DNA of 7,685 bases. Source: JBDREF01 sp043820045. Lineage in GTDB: Bacteria > Planctomycetota > Phycisphaerae > Sedimentisphaerales > Anaerobacaceae. Every line of letters begins with the position of its first letter. The stretch's first letter is position 1. Positions 1 to 6,271 of this stretch are shown here, one piece after another. Under the pieces are notes generated by a model. That model was not told where the DNA came from. It saw nothing but the letters and a program-made list of their open reading frames with translations, and did no database searches. Made by a program: the position numbers and the translations under genes. The DNA lies in assembly GCA_043820045.1 (NCBI GenBank), contig JBDREF010000427.1, positions 1-7,685 on the forward strand. The letters are read 5' to 3'.

Positions 1-126
1 ATAACCTTGCCATTGCATTCTATAGATGACATTTCGTTCGTCCATGGTAAGATGGTTGTACGACATCGCGAGCACTCCGTAGTCTGAAGTCTTTGTACAA
101 CTCCAAGCTACCGGATTTGACTCGCG

Positions 127-1089
127 ATGTCTGCTCTATACTCGTGTTGCACTTACCATGTTAATTCGCCGAACATAGATGTGATTGCTCAACCCAGCAG
201 CAAAGCGTGTTGGGCGACGGTATTCACGATGATGTACGGATGGAAGACAGGGACCTGTCTGACCATCGAAACGGCCCTGAGCGAAGTGGGACCAAAATGG
301 GTCGAGATGTTCAAAGGCAATAAAGGGCTTATGCCCGATGATAAGAAGGATTTTGTCGCTGCGGCCGGGCTCGTTGCCGAACCACCAATGAGCCTGAGCG
401 TCATCGGTTGGGAGAAGATGCTGCGCGATTACGGCCCGATCTGGGTCACGACCGACGAAGCTCCAGGCAAGCCGTGGGCTATCCATGCCAGGATCATCGT
501 TGCCATCCGTGGTGATGGAACGCCCGCGGGAACCAAGTTCAAAATAATCGACCCGGCAGGAGGCAAAGAATACACCGAAACCATCGAGACGTTCGTGCCA
601 AAATACGAAGAGGAAGTCCGTAAGACCGGCTATATGCGAATGCAAATCCTGCATTGGCCCAAAGACGCTCGATACGGAGATGCCAAGGCAATGGCCGCCT
701 CCCGGTACTTGCGCATGCCGTTAGCCATGGAAGTGCCTTCCAACCCCGGCAACTATCGCCAGCTCACTTCGGGCACGTGGAACAGTAACACGACTCTGAA
801 CGTCCAGGGCGGTCAGGGCATGTGGTTCAAAGTAACAAATGTGAATGTCCTTGGCACAACGATTCGTATAAGTGATAACCTCGGCCAGTCCAAGGGCTCG
901 GTCATCCTGCCGCAGACTACTGTGAACTTCCTGTTCACCTGTTTCGGGAACGAGCCCATGTCCTGGCGTTTTGACATTCGCTCGGAGAGCGACGCCTTTA
1001 TGGTAACGTGGGAACTCTGGAGTACGTGGGCCCCTGGTATGCCTCATAATCCCCCCAGCCTCAAAGGGGAAGACCAGAAAGCCAAGTGA
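127..1089 (+). CDS. Papain-like cysteine protease (AvrRpt2/C70-like) with C-terminal beta-rich extension
   Basis: Predicted cysteine peptidase of 320 residues. The papain-fold half (about residues 15-178) shows the expected order of active-site elements: Gln22 (oxyanion hole) in IAQPSS, Cys28 in KACWATVFTMM, His120 in WAIHARIIVAI and Asp142 in FKIIDPAGG. The spacing and the GDGTP-then-DPAGG context match the bacterial papain-like family related to AvrRpt2 (PF12385); this is recognition from memory, not a search. Residues about 198-320 form a separate beta-rich region (GTWNSNTTLNVQGG, then MWFKVTNVN, then SWRFDIRSES) that I cannot assign. No signal peptide or membrane segment is visible, so the product is cytosolic or exported by a non-Sec route. 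An in-frame TGA at 118-120 blocks any upstream start, so ATG 127 is the first possible start. It has no clear Shine-Dalgarno; GTG at 181 is the only later alternative that keeps Cys28. No operon partner: the next gene begins 190 bases downstream. Substrate unknown. Confidence 0.8.
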   Translation: MSALYSCCTYHVNSPNIDVIAQPSSKACWATVFTMMYGWKTGTCLTIETALSEVGPKWVEMFKGNKGLMPDDKKDFVAAAGLVAEPPMSLSVIGWEKMLRDYGPIWVTTDEAPGKPWAIHARIIVAIRGDGTPAGTKFKIIDPAGGKEYTETIETFVPKYEEEVRKTGYMRMQILHWPKDARYGDAKAMAASRYLRMPLAMEVPSNPGNYRQLTSGTWNSNTTLNVQGGQGMWFKVTNVNVLGTTIRISDNLGQSKGSVILPQTTVNFLFTCFGNEPMSWRFDIRSESDAFMVTWELWSTWAPGMPHNPPSLKGEDQKAK

Positions 1090-1202
1090 CTAAGCTTTTC
1101 TCAAGAGGCCTGGTGGCAGAGGACAGACCTTCTATCTTCTCCGTAAGGAGTTGCGGGGAATGTCTTCCAGCACGGATTTCACCAGTCCTTACAAGAATAT
1201 GA

Positions 1203-1230
1203 TTGCAAACCTTCTTACCGGTCTTATCAT
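1203..1230 (+). promoter_or_regulatory. Candidate sigma70-type promoter for the beta-helix gene
   Basis: TTGCAA at 1203-1208 (4 of 6 to TTGACA) and TATCAT at 1225-1230 (5 of 6 to TATAAT) are separated by 16 bases. Transcription would begin near 1237 and give a leader of about 43 bases before ATG 1280. This is a consensus match by eye only; such matches arise by chance. Confidence 0.35.
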
Positions 1231-1266
1231 GAGTTCCTGCAAATAGAACAGCCCCGGGTCTTTTGT

Positions 1267-1270
1267 GAGG
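1267..1270 (+). promoter_or_regulatory. Ribosome binding site fixing the beta-helix gene start
   Basis: GAGG ends 9 bases before ATG 1280. It overlaps the GTG at 1265, which would otherwise be an in-frame start five codons earlier. This argues for ATG 1280, which also puts the signal peptide's basic residue directly at the N-terminus (MIRQYLY). Confidence 0.6.
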
Positions 1271-1279
1271 ATAAGTGTT

Positions 1280-3313
1280 ATGATTCGACAATATCTCTAT
1301 GTAAGCATTGTGGTTCTGCTTTTTTCTTCGCCCCTGTGGGGTGCTACCGATCTTTTTGTCAGCACCGACGGGAGCGATATAAATCCAGGGACGCAGGTAC
1401 AGCCGTTCGCAACACTGCTGCGTGCAAGAGACGCCGTCCGGGAGCTGAAGAAACGCAATGCTCTGGGCGAAGGAAGAGTAACCGTATGGGTGAAGGGCGG
1501 CAGCTACTACTTGAGCGAACCATTGACGCTGTCAAGCGAGGACTCCGGCACTGAGAATACACCCATTGTTTATCGTGGGTGTGTCGGAGAGCAGGTTCGC
1601 ATAGTTGGCGGCCGCCAGATAGACGGATTTCAGGCCGTGACGGATCCGGAGATACTCAGGCGGCTCGACGTTTCTGTCCGGGGGAAAGTAGTCTGTGCTG
1701 ACATAAAAGCGCAGGGCATCTCCGACTATGGGCAGGTCGCCGCACTGTCGAACCGCCTGGAGCTGTTCTTTAACGACGAACCCATGCAGCTTGCCCGCTG
1801 GCCGAACGAAGATTTCTTGCAAATTGTCGATGTAGTGGGAGAGACCGCCTTCACCACTCACGGCGTAAAGGGGACACGCGAAGGGAAATTCACGTACTCC
1901 TCGGACCGCCCCCAGCGTTGGACAGATGAACAGGAGATATGGCTTCATGGGTACTGGTTCTGGGACTGGGCAGATTCTTTCGAGCGGGTCTCGTCAATCG
2001 ATACCGACAAACGGGTGATTGAGACAGCGCCTCCCTATCATGGCTACGGGTACCGCAAGGGACAGCGCTATTACGTGCTCAACGTGCTTGCCGAGCTGGA
2101 CCGCCCCGGCGAATGGTATCTTGACCGACAGAAAGGCGTCCTCTATTTCCTGCCCCCGTCGCCCGTGAGCGATGGCAGGGCGGTGCTCTCGATGCTTCGT
2201 CATTTGTTCGTGCTCGATGGCTGCTCATGGGTGACTATCCGCGATTTGGTGCTGGAGGCGACCCGATCTAACGCAGTGACAATTTCCGGCGGTAAGGCCA
2301 ATACGGTTGCCGGCTGCACCATCCGAAACACAGGAAGCTGGGCGGTGAGCATCTCGGGCGGCAGCAGCAATTCCGTCCTGGGCTGTGATATCTACCGGAC
2401 CGCGGAAGGCGGCGTGTCTTTGACTGGGGGCGACCGCAAAACCCTGACACCTGCAGGGCACATCGCCCGGAATAATCACATTCATCACTTCGGGCGCATA
2501 TACAGGACCTACCGGCCCGCGGTCTCCGTGAACGGCGTCGGCAACCGCGTCGCGCACAATCTGATTCACGATGGACCCCACAATGCAATCCAGCTTGGCG
2601 GTAATGATCACACTATCGAGTTCAACGAGATACATCACGTGTGCTTTGAGACAGGTGACGTCGGGGCCTTCTATATGGGGCGTGACTGGACGGAGAGAGG
2701 GACGATAATTCGCCACAATTATTTCCACGATATCAAGGGACCGGGGCTCCACGGCGCTATGGCCGTGTATTTGGATGATGCGGCCAGCGGCATATCAATC
2801 GTCGGGAACGTATTCCACCGCGCCGGCCGGGCGGCGTTCATCGGTGGAGGCCGGGACAATCTCGTCGAGAATAATATTTTCGTTGATTGCCCGGCTTCGG
2901 TTCACGTCGATGCCCGGGGGGACGGCTGGATGAAATATCACGTCGAGGCCGGCGGCACACTGCCGGATCGCCTCAAAACGATGCCTTACAAGCAGCCGCC
3001 GTGGAGCGAGAAATACCCGACCCTGGTGAACATCCTCGATGATTCGCCGGGGCTGCCGAAAGGCAACATTGTCCGGCGAAATATCTCCTTCGGCGGCAAG
3101 TGGCTGGATGTCGAGAAAAAAGCAATGCCGCTTATCAAGTTCGAGGCCAATCTTGTGGATACGGATCCGCATTTTGTTGACATCGAGCGGCAGAACTTTC
3201 GGCTGCGTCCCGATTCGCCCGCTCTTTCATTAGGATTCCAGCAAATCCCGGTCGAGAAAATCGGCCTGTATCGCGATGAATATCGTACTGACGGAGCAGG
3301 CATAGACGATTAG
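1280..3313 (+). CDS. Secreted right-handed parallel beta-helix protein, GH141-like
   Basis: Predicted exported protein of 677 residues. Residues 1-22 are a Sec signal peptide (MIRQ, then hydrophobic YVSIVVLLF, ending LWGA before TDLFVS). The mature N-terminus carries the DLFVSTDGSDINPGT and PFATLLRARDAV motifs that open many beta-helix polysaccharide-active proteins. A beta-rich insert (about 140-310) follows, then parallel beta-helix coils (about 310-540) with repeated strand-turn units such as NTVAGCTIRN, NSVLGCDIYR, NRVAHNLIHD, HTIEFNEIHH, TIIRHNYFHD and NLVENNIFVD. The C-terminus has the usual capping motifs DPHFVD, NFRLRPDSPAL and IGLYRDEYR. Asp460 (in ETGDVGAFYMGRDW) and Asp499/Asp500 (in AVYLDDAASG) fall about 40 residues apart. 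That resembles the catalytic aspartate spacing I recall for GH141 (the Bacteroides fucosidase BT1002), so a glycoside hydrolase role is possible but inferred. ATG 1280 is preferred over GTG 1265. It converges with the CinA-like gene, with 20 bases between the stop codons. Confidence 0.88.
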   Translation: MIRQYLYVSIVVLLFSSPLWGATDLFVSTDGSDINPGTQVQPFATLLRARDAVRELKKRNALGEGRVTVWVKGGSYYLSEPLTLSSEDSGTENTPIVYRGCVGEQVRIVGGRQIDGFQAVTDPEILRRLDVSVRGKVVCADIKAQGISDYGQVAALSNRLELFFNDEPMQLARWPNEDFLQIVDVVGETAFTTHGVKGTREGKFTYSSDRPQRWTDEQEIWLHGYWFWDWADSFERVSSIDTDKRVIETAPPYHGYGYRKGQRYYVLNVLAELDRPGEWYLDRQKGVLYFLPPSPVSDGRAVLSMLRHLFVLDGCSWVTIRDLVLEATRSNAVTISGGKANTVAGCTIRNTGSWAVSISGGSSNSVLGCDIYRTAEGGVSLTGGDRKTLTPAGHIARNNHIHHFGRIYRTYRPAVSVNGVGNRVAHNLIHDGPHNAIQLGGNDHTIEFNEIHHVCFETGDVGAFYMGRDWTERGTIIRHNYFHDIKGPGLHGAMAVYLDDAASGISIVGNVFHRAGRAAFIGGGRDNLVENNIFVDCPASVHVDARGDGWMKYHVEAGGTLPDRLKTMPYKQPPWSEKYPTLVNILDDSPGLPKGNIVRRNISFGGKWLDVEKKAMPLIKFEANLVDTDPHFVDIERQNFRLRPDSPALSLGFQQIPVEKIGLYRDEYRTDGAGIDD

Positions 3314-3333
3314 TAGGCCCCTTGGCGGCCGCG

Positions 3334-4818
3334 TCATTTCAGTCTTCGCCGTAGTTGGTCGAGCAGTTGGGTGCTCAATCTGGAACGGGCCAATTCACCG
3401 TCGCCGCTCAGCCGGAATGCCTGGCTTTCCAGGCGGCCGTCAGGCAGTTTGAACGAAACATCGACATAGCCGTTGCCGTTTTCGTCGTTGCGGCTGTCGC
3501 CGACCGCAACGGCGCATTGGCTCTGCGTCGCCTGGGCCGCGGCGATGGCCAGTTGCTCTACTTTTCGCTCCGGTCCCGGCGCGCCGGGATACGTCCAGAG
3601 ATCGAGCCTAATTCGCAGCAGGTTGCGCAGCTTCTCCGCGGTTGGAGCCACATACGCCCCGGCCAATACCCGACTGCTGCCGTCGGCGCTGCTCAGCGTT
3701 GCAGCGAGACTGCCGCCGCTGCCAATTTCCGCCAGCGCCAGCGTCACACCGCGCGCTTCCAGTAATCCCACGACGTGTTCCTCCAGCGATGTGTTGTCGT
3801 CGGCATATATGTATTCGCCAAGATATTTCATAATCTGCTGTTTCAATTCCTCCAGACGTGCCCGCTCCTGCGGTGTGTTGTCGGCTTCCGAGAAGGTGAA
3901 ATCCACCCGGCCGCCCTCGAATTGCGACGAGACCATAATTTCCGGCGCCAGTGCTACGTGTTCTTTAATCATCTGGTCAATCTGTGACTGGCCCAGGCCG
4001 ACGAATCGCAGTCTCAGCGAGCACCCGGGCGACCGTGTGCCGAACCGCCGGCTAAGATACGGCACCAACTCCTCGCGGACCATGGGCTGCAATTCGCGCG
4101 GCGGCCCAGGCAGCGCGACGATTACGGCATCGTCCTCCCGTAAGGGACGCCTTTCGGCGGATTCGAAAACGAGTCCGACGGCAGTGCCGTTACTGTTCTT
4201 CAGATACGTGCCGCTCGTCGGAACCTGCGTCTGCTTTCGCAGATTGGCGAGAAGCTCGGAAGGTGATACGCGGAACCGCTGTGCCATTGCCTGCAGTACG
4301 TCGGGACGTTCCTTGAGGGCTATCCCGGTGAAATCCGACAGTGTCTCGCGAGTGATATCGTTGGCAGTCGGGCCGAGGCCTCCGGTGACGATTACCAGCG
4401 GCGCCTTGTCCGTCGCGTAACGCAGCGCCGCCTTCATGTCGGCCGGCTTGTCATCGACGCACATCGAGCCGATGCAGTGCAGCCCCAGCGGGTGCAGGGT
4501 CTTAGTCAGGAAATAGGTGTGTCCGTCCGGGTAAGCACCCGACAGCAGTTCGCCGCCGGTGATTATGATCATGTATCGAGTGGGCTCCCCGGCTCGCCGG
4601 GGTTTGGCTATTACCGCAGAGTCCGCAGAGGACGCTCGACAGACGACAGCGGCCAGAAGGCAGAAGCCGATGGATGAAAGGATGATGGACGATGGATGAG
4701 GGGTCCCCAACGCATAATTCCGTGCTGTGGGGCCCCGACACGTCCCTCGTCTCTCGTCCATCGTCCATAGTTCTCTTGCCTCTGACGCTACGGTTATGCG
4801 CTTCGTTTGTTGTTCCAT
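3334..4818 (-). CDS. CinA-like protein: MoCF-type domain plus degenerate NMN-amidase domain
   Basis: 494 residues from ATG 4818. Residues about 83-260 are a CinA N-terminal MoCF/COG1058 domain, shown by MIIITGGELLSG, VIVTGGLGPTANDITR (143-157), NGTAVGLVFE and VALPGPPREL (234-243). In CinA this domain acts as an ADP-ribose pyrophosphatase. Residues about 345-494 match the PncC-type domain in layout, but the AESCTGG motif has become AEIGSGG (363-369), putting Ile365 at the catalytic serine. The later ITGIAGPGG loop is replaced by VAVGDSRNDENGNG, so amidase activity is probably lost. The start is uncertain. ATG 4818 has AGGAG 10 bases upstream and would add a hydrophobic, signal-like stretch (ILSSIGFCLLAAVV, 46-59) before ASSADS. 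ATG 4572 (Met83) starts exactly where ordinary CinA does and gives 412 residues, but its nearest purine-rich site is 12 bases away. ATG 4761 is a third choice. Codons about 16-50 read through a repeat element, which makes the long N-terminus suspect. Confidence 0.85.
   Translation of the reverse strand: MEQQTKRITVASEARELWTMDERRGTCRGPTARNYALGTPHPSSIILSSIGFCLLAAVVCRASSADSAVIAKPRRAGEPTRYMIIITGGELLSGAYPDGHTYFLTKTLHPLGLHCIGSMCVDDKPADMKAALRYATDKAPLVIVTGGLGPTANDITRETLSDFTGIALKERPDVLQAMAQRFRVSPSELLANLRKQTQVPTSGTYLKNSNGTAVGLVFESAERRPLREDDAVIVALPGPPRELQPMVREELVPYLSRRFGTRSPGCSLRLRFVGLGQSQIDQMIKEHVALAPEIMVSSQFEGGRVDFTFSEADNTPQERARLEELKQQIMKYLGEYIYADDNTSLEEHVVGLLEARGVTLALAEIGSGGSLAATLSSADGSSRVLAGAYVAPTAEKLRNLLRIRLDLWTYPGAPGPERKVEQLAIAAAQATQSQCAVAVGDSRNDENGNGYVDVSFKLPDGRLESQAFRLSGDGELARSRLSTQLLDQLRRRLK
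4611..4630. repeat. Two-copy 9-base tandem repeat (CCGCAGAG unit)
   Basis: CCGCAGAG occurs at 4614-4621 and again at 4623-4630, a 9-base period, followed by a diverged GACGCTCGA. The unit resembles the GCAGAGGAC-type short repeats I recall from intergenic DNA of several bacterial phyla. It lies inside the disputed N-terminal part of the CinA-like gene, where it would encode the SSADS region. Confidence 0.45.
4672..4773. repeat. Inverted pair of 7-base tandem repeats around a GC palindromic core
   Basis: Left arm: four degenerate heptamers, GGATGAA, AGGATGA, TGGACGA and TGGATGA (4672-4699). Right arm: five heptamers in opposite orientation, CACGTCC, CTCGTCT, CTCGTCC, ATCGTCC and ATAGTTC (4739-4773). 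The arms pair at 15 of 17 positions (4684-4700 against 4753-4769). Between them GGGGTCCCC (4700-4708) and GGGGCCCC (4729-4736) are each palindromic, or nearly so, and also pair with each other across a 20-base loop. No transposase or target-site duplication is visible. It could be a REP- or MITE-like element or simple slippage-derived sequence; which one cannot be told from a single copy. Confidence 0.65.
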
Positions 4819-4828
4819 TGGACTTTGG

Positions 4829-4833
4829 CTCCT
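4829..4833 (-). promoter_or_regulatory. Possible ribosome binding site for the long form of the CinA-like protein
   Basis: On the minus strand AGGAG ends 10 bases before ATG 4818. It is the best Shine-Dalgarno match for any of the three possible starts of the CinA-like gene and the main reason to keep the long form. The match is short and could be chance. Confidence 0.4.
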
Positions 4834-4898
4834 GCAATTGGTTTCTCGAGTCCCGGCGCGACCTTGGGCCCAGGGCCGGGATTGCGGCCGACGGCAAA

Positions 4899-5552
4899 TC
4901 AGTACTCGTATGGTTTTTGGCCGTGTTTTATTCGGCTCTCGGTTTGCATCTGACGCAGGGTATCGGTCAGGACCTCCGCCAGCTTCTCATCACCCATATC
5001 CTTCGCCTTCTCGGCCGGTATTGCCTTACCGTAGTAGACCCAGATCGGCCCGCGCGAAAAAAGTTTCTTGTGTCTCGGCCAGCAGTCGAAGGCGCCGTCA
5101 ATCACTACCGGTACGACCGCCGCCCCGCCTCGCCTGCACAGAAGGCCGAAACCCGGCTTGAACGGGGTAATCTTCCCGTCGGTTGAGCGGGTGCCTTCCG
5201 GGAAAAGACAGACCCCGCCGCCGGCCTTGAGTTTGCTGATGACCTTTCTCATTGCGGATATATCCGCTTCGCCCAGCTTGACCGGTATTGTACCGACCGA
5301 AGAAATCATCCTTCCGAATAACCAGTGCGTAAAGAGCGACTCGCGGGCGAGAAAACTCACGCGTCTCTTGATATGTCCGCCGCAAAGCATGGGGTCGAGG
5401 TAGCTCTGGTGGTTGCTGATCAGTACGAAGGGTCCATTCTTGGGGATATTCTCTCTGCCGTAGGTGCGCACGCGAAAGAACAGCATGCAGAAAACTCTGC
5501 ACATCCAGCGCGCCAGCCAGAACCATTTTGCTTTCAGTTCTTCTCTGAGCAT
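4899..5552 (-). CDS. plsC: 1-acyl-sn-glycerol-3-phosphate acyltransferase (PlsC family)
   Basis: 217 residues, typical for a bacterial PlsC. The enzyme transfers an acyl group to the sn-2 position of lysophosphatidic acid, giving phosphatidic acid, at the inner face of the cytoplasmic membrane. The family blocks are in order: block I NHQSYLD (47-53, His48 to Asp53, the HX4D catalytic pair); the block II region around FLARESLF and GRMISSVGTIPV (67-91); block III FPEGTRS (117-123), which binds the glycerol phosphate; and block IV VPVVIDG (147-153). The N-terminus WFWLARWMCRVFCMLFFRV (10-28) is a hydrophobic, membrane-associating helix. ATG 5552 lies inside the end of cmk, with a 19-base overlap, so translation is probably coupled. 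Only a weak purine-rich AAGAG lies upstream, consistent with coupling. Acyl-donor preference (acyl-ACP or acyl-CoA) cannot be read from the sequence. Confidence 0.95.
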   Translation of the reverse strand: MLREELKAKWFWLARWMCRVFCMLFFRVRTYGRENIPKNGPFVLISNHQSYLDPMLCGGHIKRRVSFLARESLFTHWLFGRMISSVGTIPVKLGEADISAMRKVISKLKAGGGVCLFPEGTRSTDGKITPFKPGFGLLCRRGGAAVVPVVIDGAFDCWPRHKKLFSRGPIWVYYGKAIPAEKAKDMGDEKLAEVLTDTLRQMQTESRIKHGQKPYEY

Positions 5553-6208
5553 TTGTCTCTTACGAGATTAAGGAGTTCGTCCACGACCTGTTCTATACTC
5601 AAATTTGTAGTGTCAACGACAATGGCGTCTTCGGCCGGCTTCAACGGCCCGACCGTTCTGCTCCGGTCGCTATTGTCTCTTTCTTCGATGTCCCGCTGTG
5701 TTTGTTCAAGGCTCCGATCGTCGCCTTTGGCCTCCAGCTCAGCCTGCCTTCTTCTTGCCCTTTCGGCGGAATCGGCCGTAAGATAGAATTTTATATCGGC
5801 GTCGCCGAATGCGACCGTGCCCTGGTCTCTGCCTTCGGTGACGATGTTCTGATGGTCCGCTGCGAACTGCCTCTGCATTCGCACCAGTTTCTCTCGCACC
5901 TTGGGTACCGAGGCGATATATCTGGCGTTGGCGGTCACCCTGGGGCTGCGTATCTGCTCGGTGACGTTGGTATCGTCGATAGAGACCGTCATTTTGCCGG
6001 CCTTTACCGAGAATTGGAAATCATGTGTCTCTGCGATCTCGAGCAGTTGAGCCCCGTCGCTCAAATCGATGCCGGCCTGCATCGAGGCCAGTGTAACAGC
6101 CCGATACATCGCGCCGGTATCGAGAAAGCTCGCATTCAGCTTCTCAGCCAGGAGCCTGGCCACGGTGCTCTTGCCGCTGGCCGCGGGGCCGTCAATCGTA
6201 ACAATCAA
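5534..6208 (-). CDS. cmk: Cytidylate kinase (CMP/dCMP kinase)
   Basis: Phosphorylates CMP and dCMP to the diphosphates with ATP, in the cytosol. About 224 residues, the usual size. Motifs in order (numbering from GTG 6217): P-loop GPAASGKST (10-18); FLDTGAMYRAVT (31-42), which includes residues that contact the nucleotide; NIVTEGRDQGTVAF (124-137), with the GRD of the CMP site; RARRRQAEL (153-161) in the lid; and RDNSDRSRTVGPLKPAEDAIVVDTT (180-204), matching the family's C-terminal signature. TTG 6208 is preferred as start because GAGGTGG (6220-6214) lies 5 bases before it and the protein would then begin MIVTIDGPAASG, as cmk products usually do. GTG 6217, three codons earlier, is the alternative but has no ribosome binding site of its own. 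It sits between the phosphatase gene and plsC and overlaps plsC, an arrangement common in bacteria. Confidence 0.96.
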   Translation of the reverse strand: MIVTIDGPAASGKSTVARLLAEKLNASFLDTGAMYRAVTLASMQAGIDLSDGAQLLEIAETHDFQFSVKAGKMTVSIDDTNVTEQIRSPRVTANARYIASVPKVREKLVRMQRQFAADHQNIVTEGRDQGTVAFGDADIKFYLTADSAERARRRQAELEAKGDDRSLEQTQRDIEERDNSDRSRTVGPLKPAEDAIVVDTTNLSIEQVVDELLNLVRDKCSEKN

Positions 6209-6213
6209 GTCCG

Positions 6214-6220
6214 CCACCTC
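6214..6220 (-). promoter_or_regulatory. Ribosome binding site deciding the cmk start
   Basis: GAGGTGG on the minus strand stands 5 bases before TTG 6208. The same bases contain GTG 6217, so the apparent earlier start is probably part of the Shine-Dalgarno sequence rather than an initiation codon. Confidence 0.55.
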
Positions 6221-6271
6221 AGATTTGATAGTTCATTGCACAAAGATTGCTCGCGGCCTGTCGGCTACGAA

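Larger units (their letters stand above)
1090..1279. other. Intergenic region between protease and beta-helix genes
   Basis: A 190-base stretch without a believable gene. It contains a short perfect inverted repeat CTCC-GTAA-GGAG near 1140-1151, too weak to be a terminator because no T-tract follows. Towards its right end lie a candidate promoter for the beta-helix gene and that gene's ribosome binding site. No intrinsic terminator for the protease gene could be found. Confidence 0.5.

Noticed and set aside
1..126. Promoter for the protease gene in the leading 126 bases
   Set aside because: Partial matches such as TTGTAC near 56-61 lack a credible -10 box at the right distance, and no Shine-Dalgarno precedes ATG 127. 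Nothing could be supported.
136..654. Minus-strand open frame of 172 codons opposite the protease gene
   Set aside because: It lies wholly antisense to a gene with a recognisable catalytic centre, shows no recognisable motif and has an atypical composition. It is a shadow frame.
1061..1291. Minus-strand open frame of 76 codons across the gap between the first two genes
   Set aside because: It begins with TTG inside the signal-peptide codons of the beta-helix gene, ends inside the protease gene, and shows no recognisable family features.
3314..3333. Possible bidirectional terminator between the convergent beta-helix and CinA-like genes
   Set aside because: The 20 bases include the palindrome GCGGCCGC but no stem-loop followed by a T-tract on either strand.
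3473..4420. Plus-strand open frame of 315 codons opposite the CinA-like gene
   Set aside because: Its Ser/Arg/Pro-rich composition is typical of the reverse complement of a GC-rich gene. The opposite strand has clear CinA motifs throughout.
4672..4773. The heptamer arrays as a CRISPR array
   Set aside because: The units are 7 bases, contiguous and degenerate, without unique spacers of uniform length, and no cas gene is nearby.
4860..4885. GC-rich inverted repeat (GGCCC/GGGCC) just downstream of plsC as its terminator
   Set aside because: The stem is only about five bases and is not followed by a T-run in the direction of plsC transcription.
4502..4897. Minus-strand frame of 131 codons overlapping the start of the CinA-like gene, possibly a frameshifted N-terminus
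   Set aside because: It reads through the repeat element into a frame without any CinA motif. The CinA frame is intact from 4572 onward, so no frameshift is needed.
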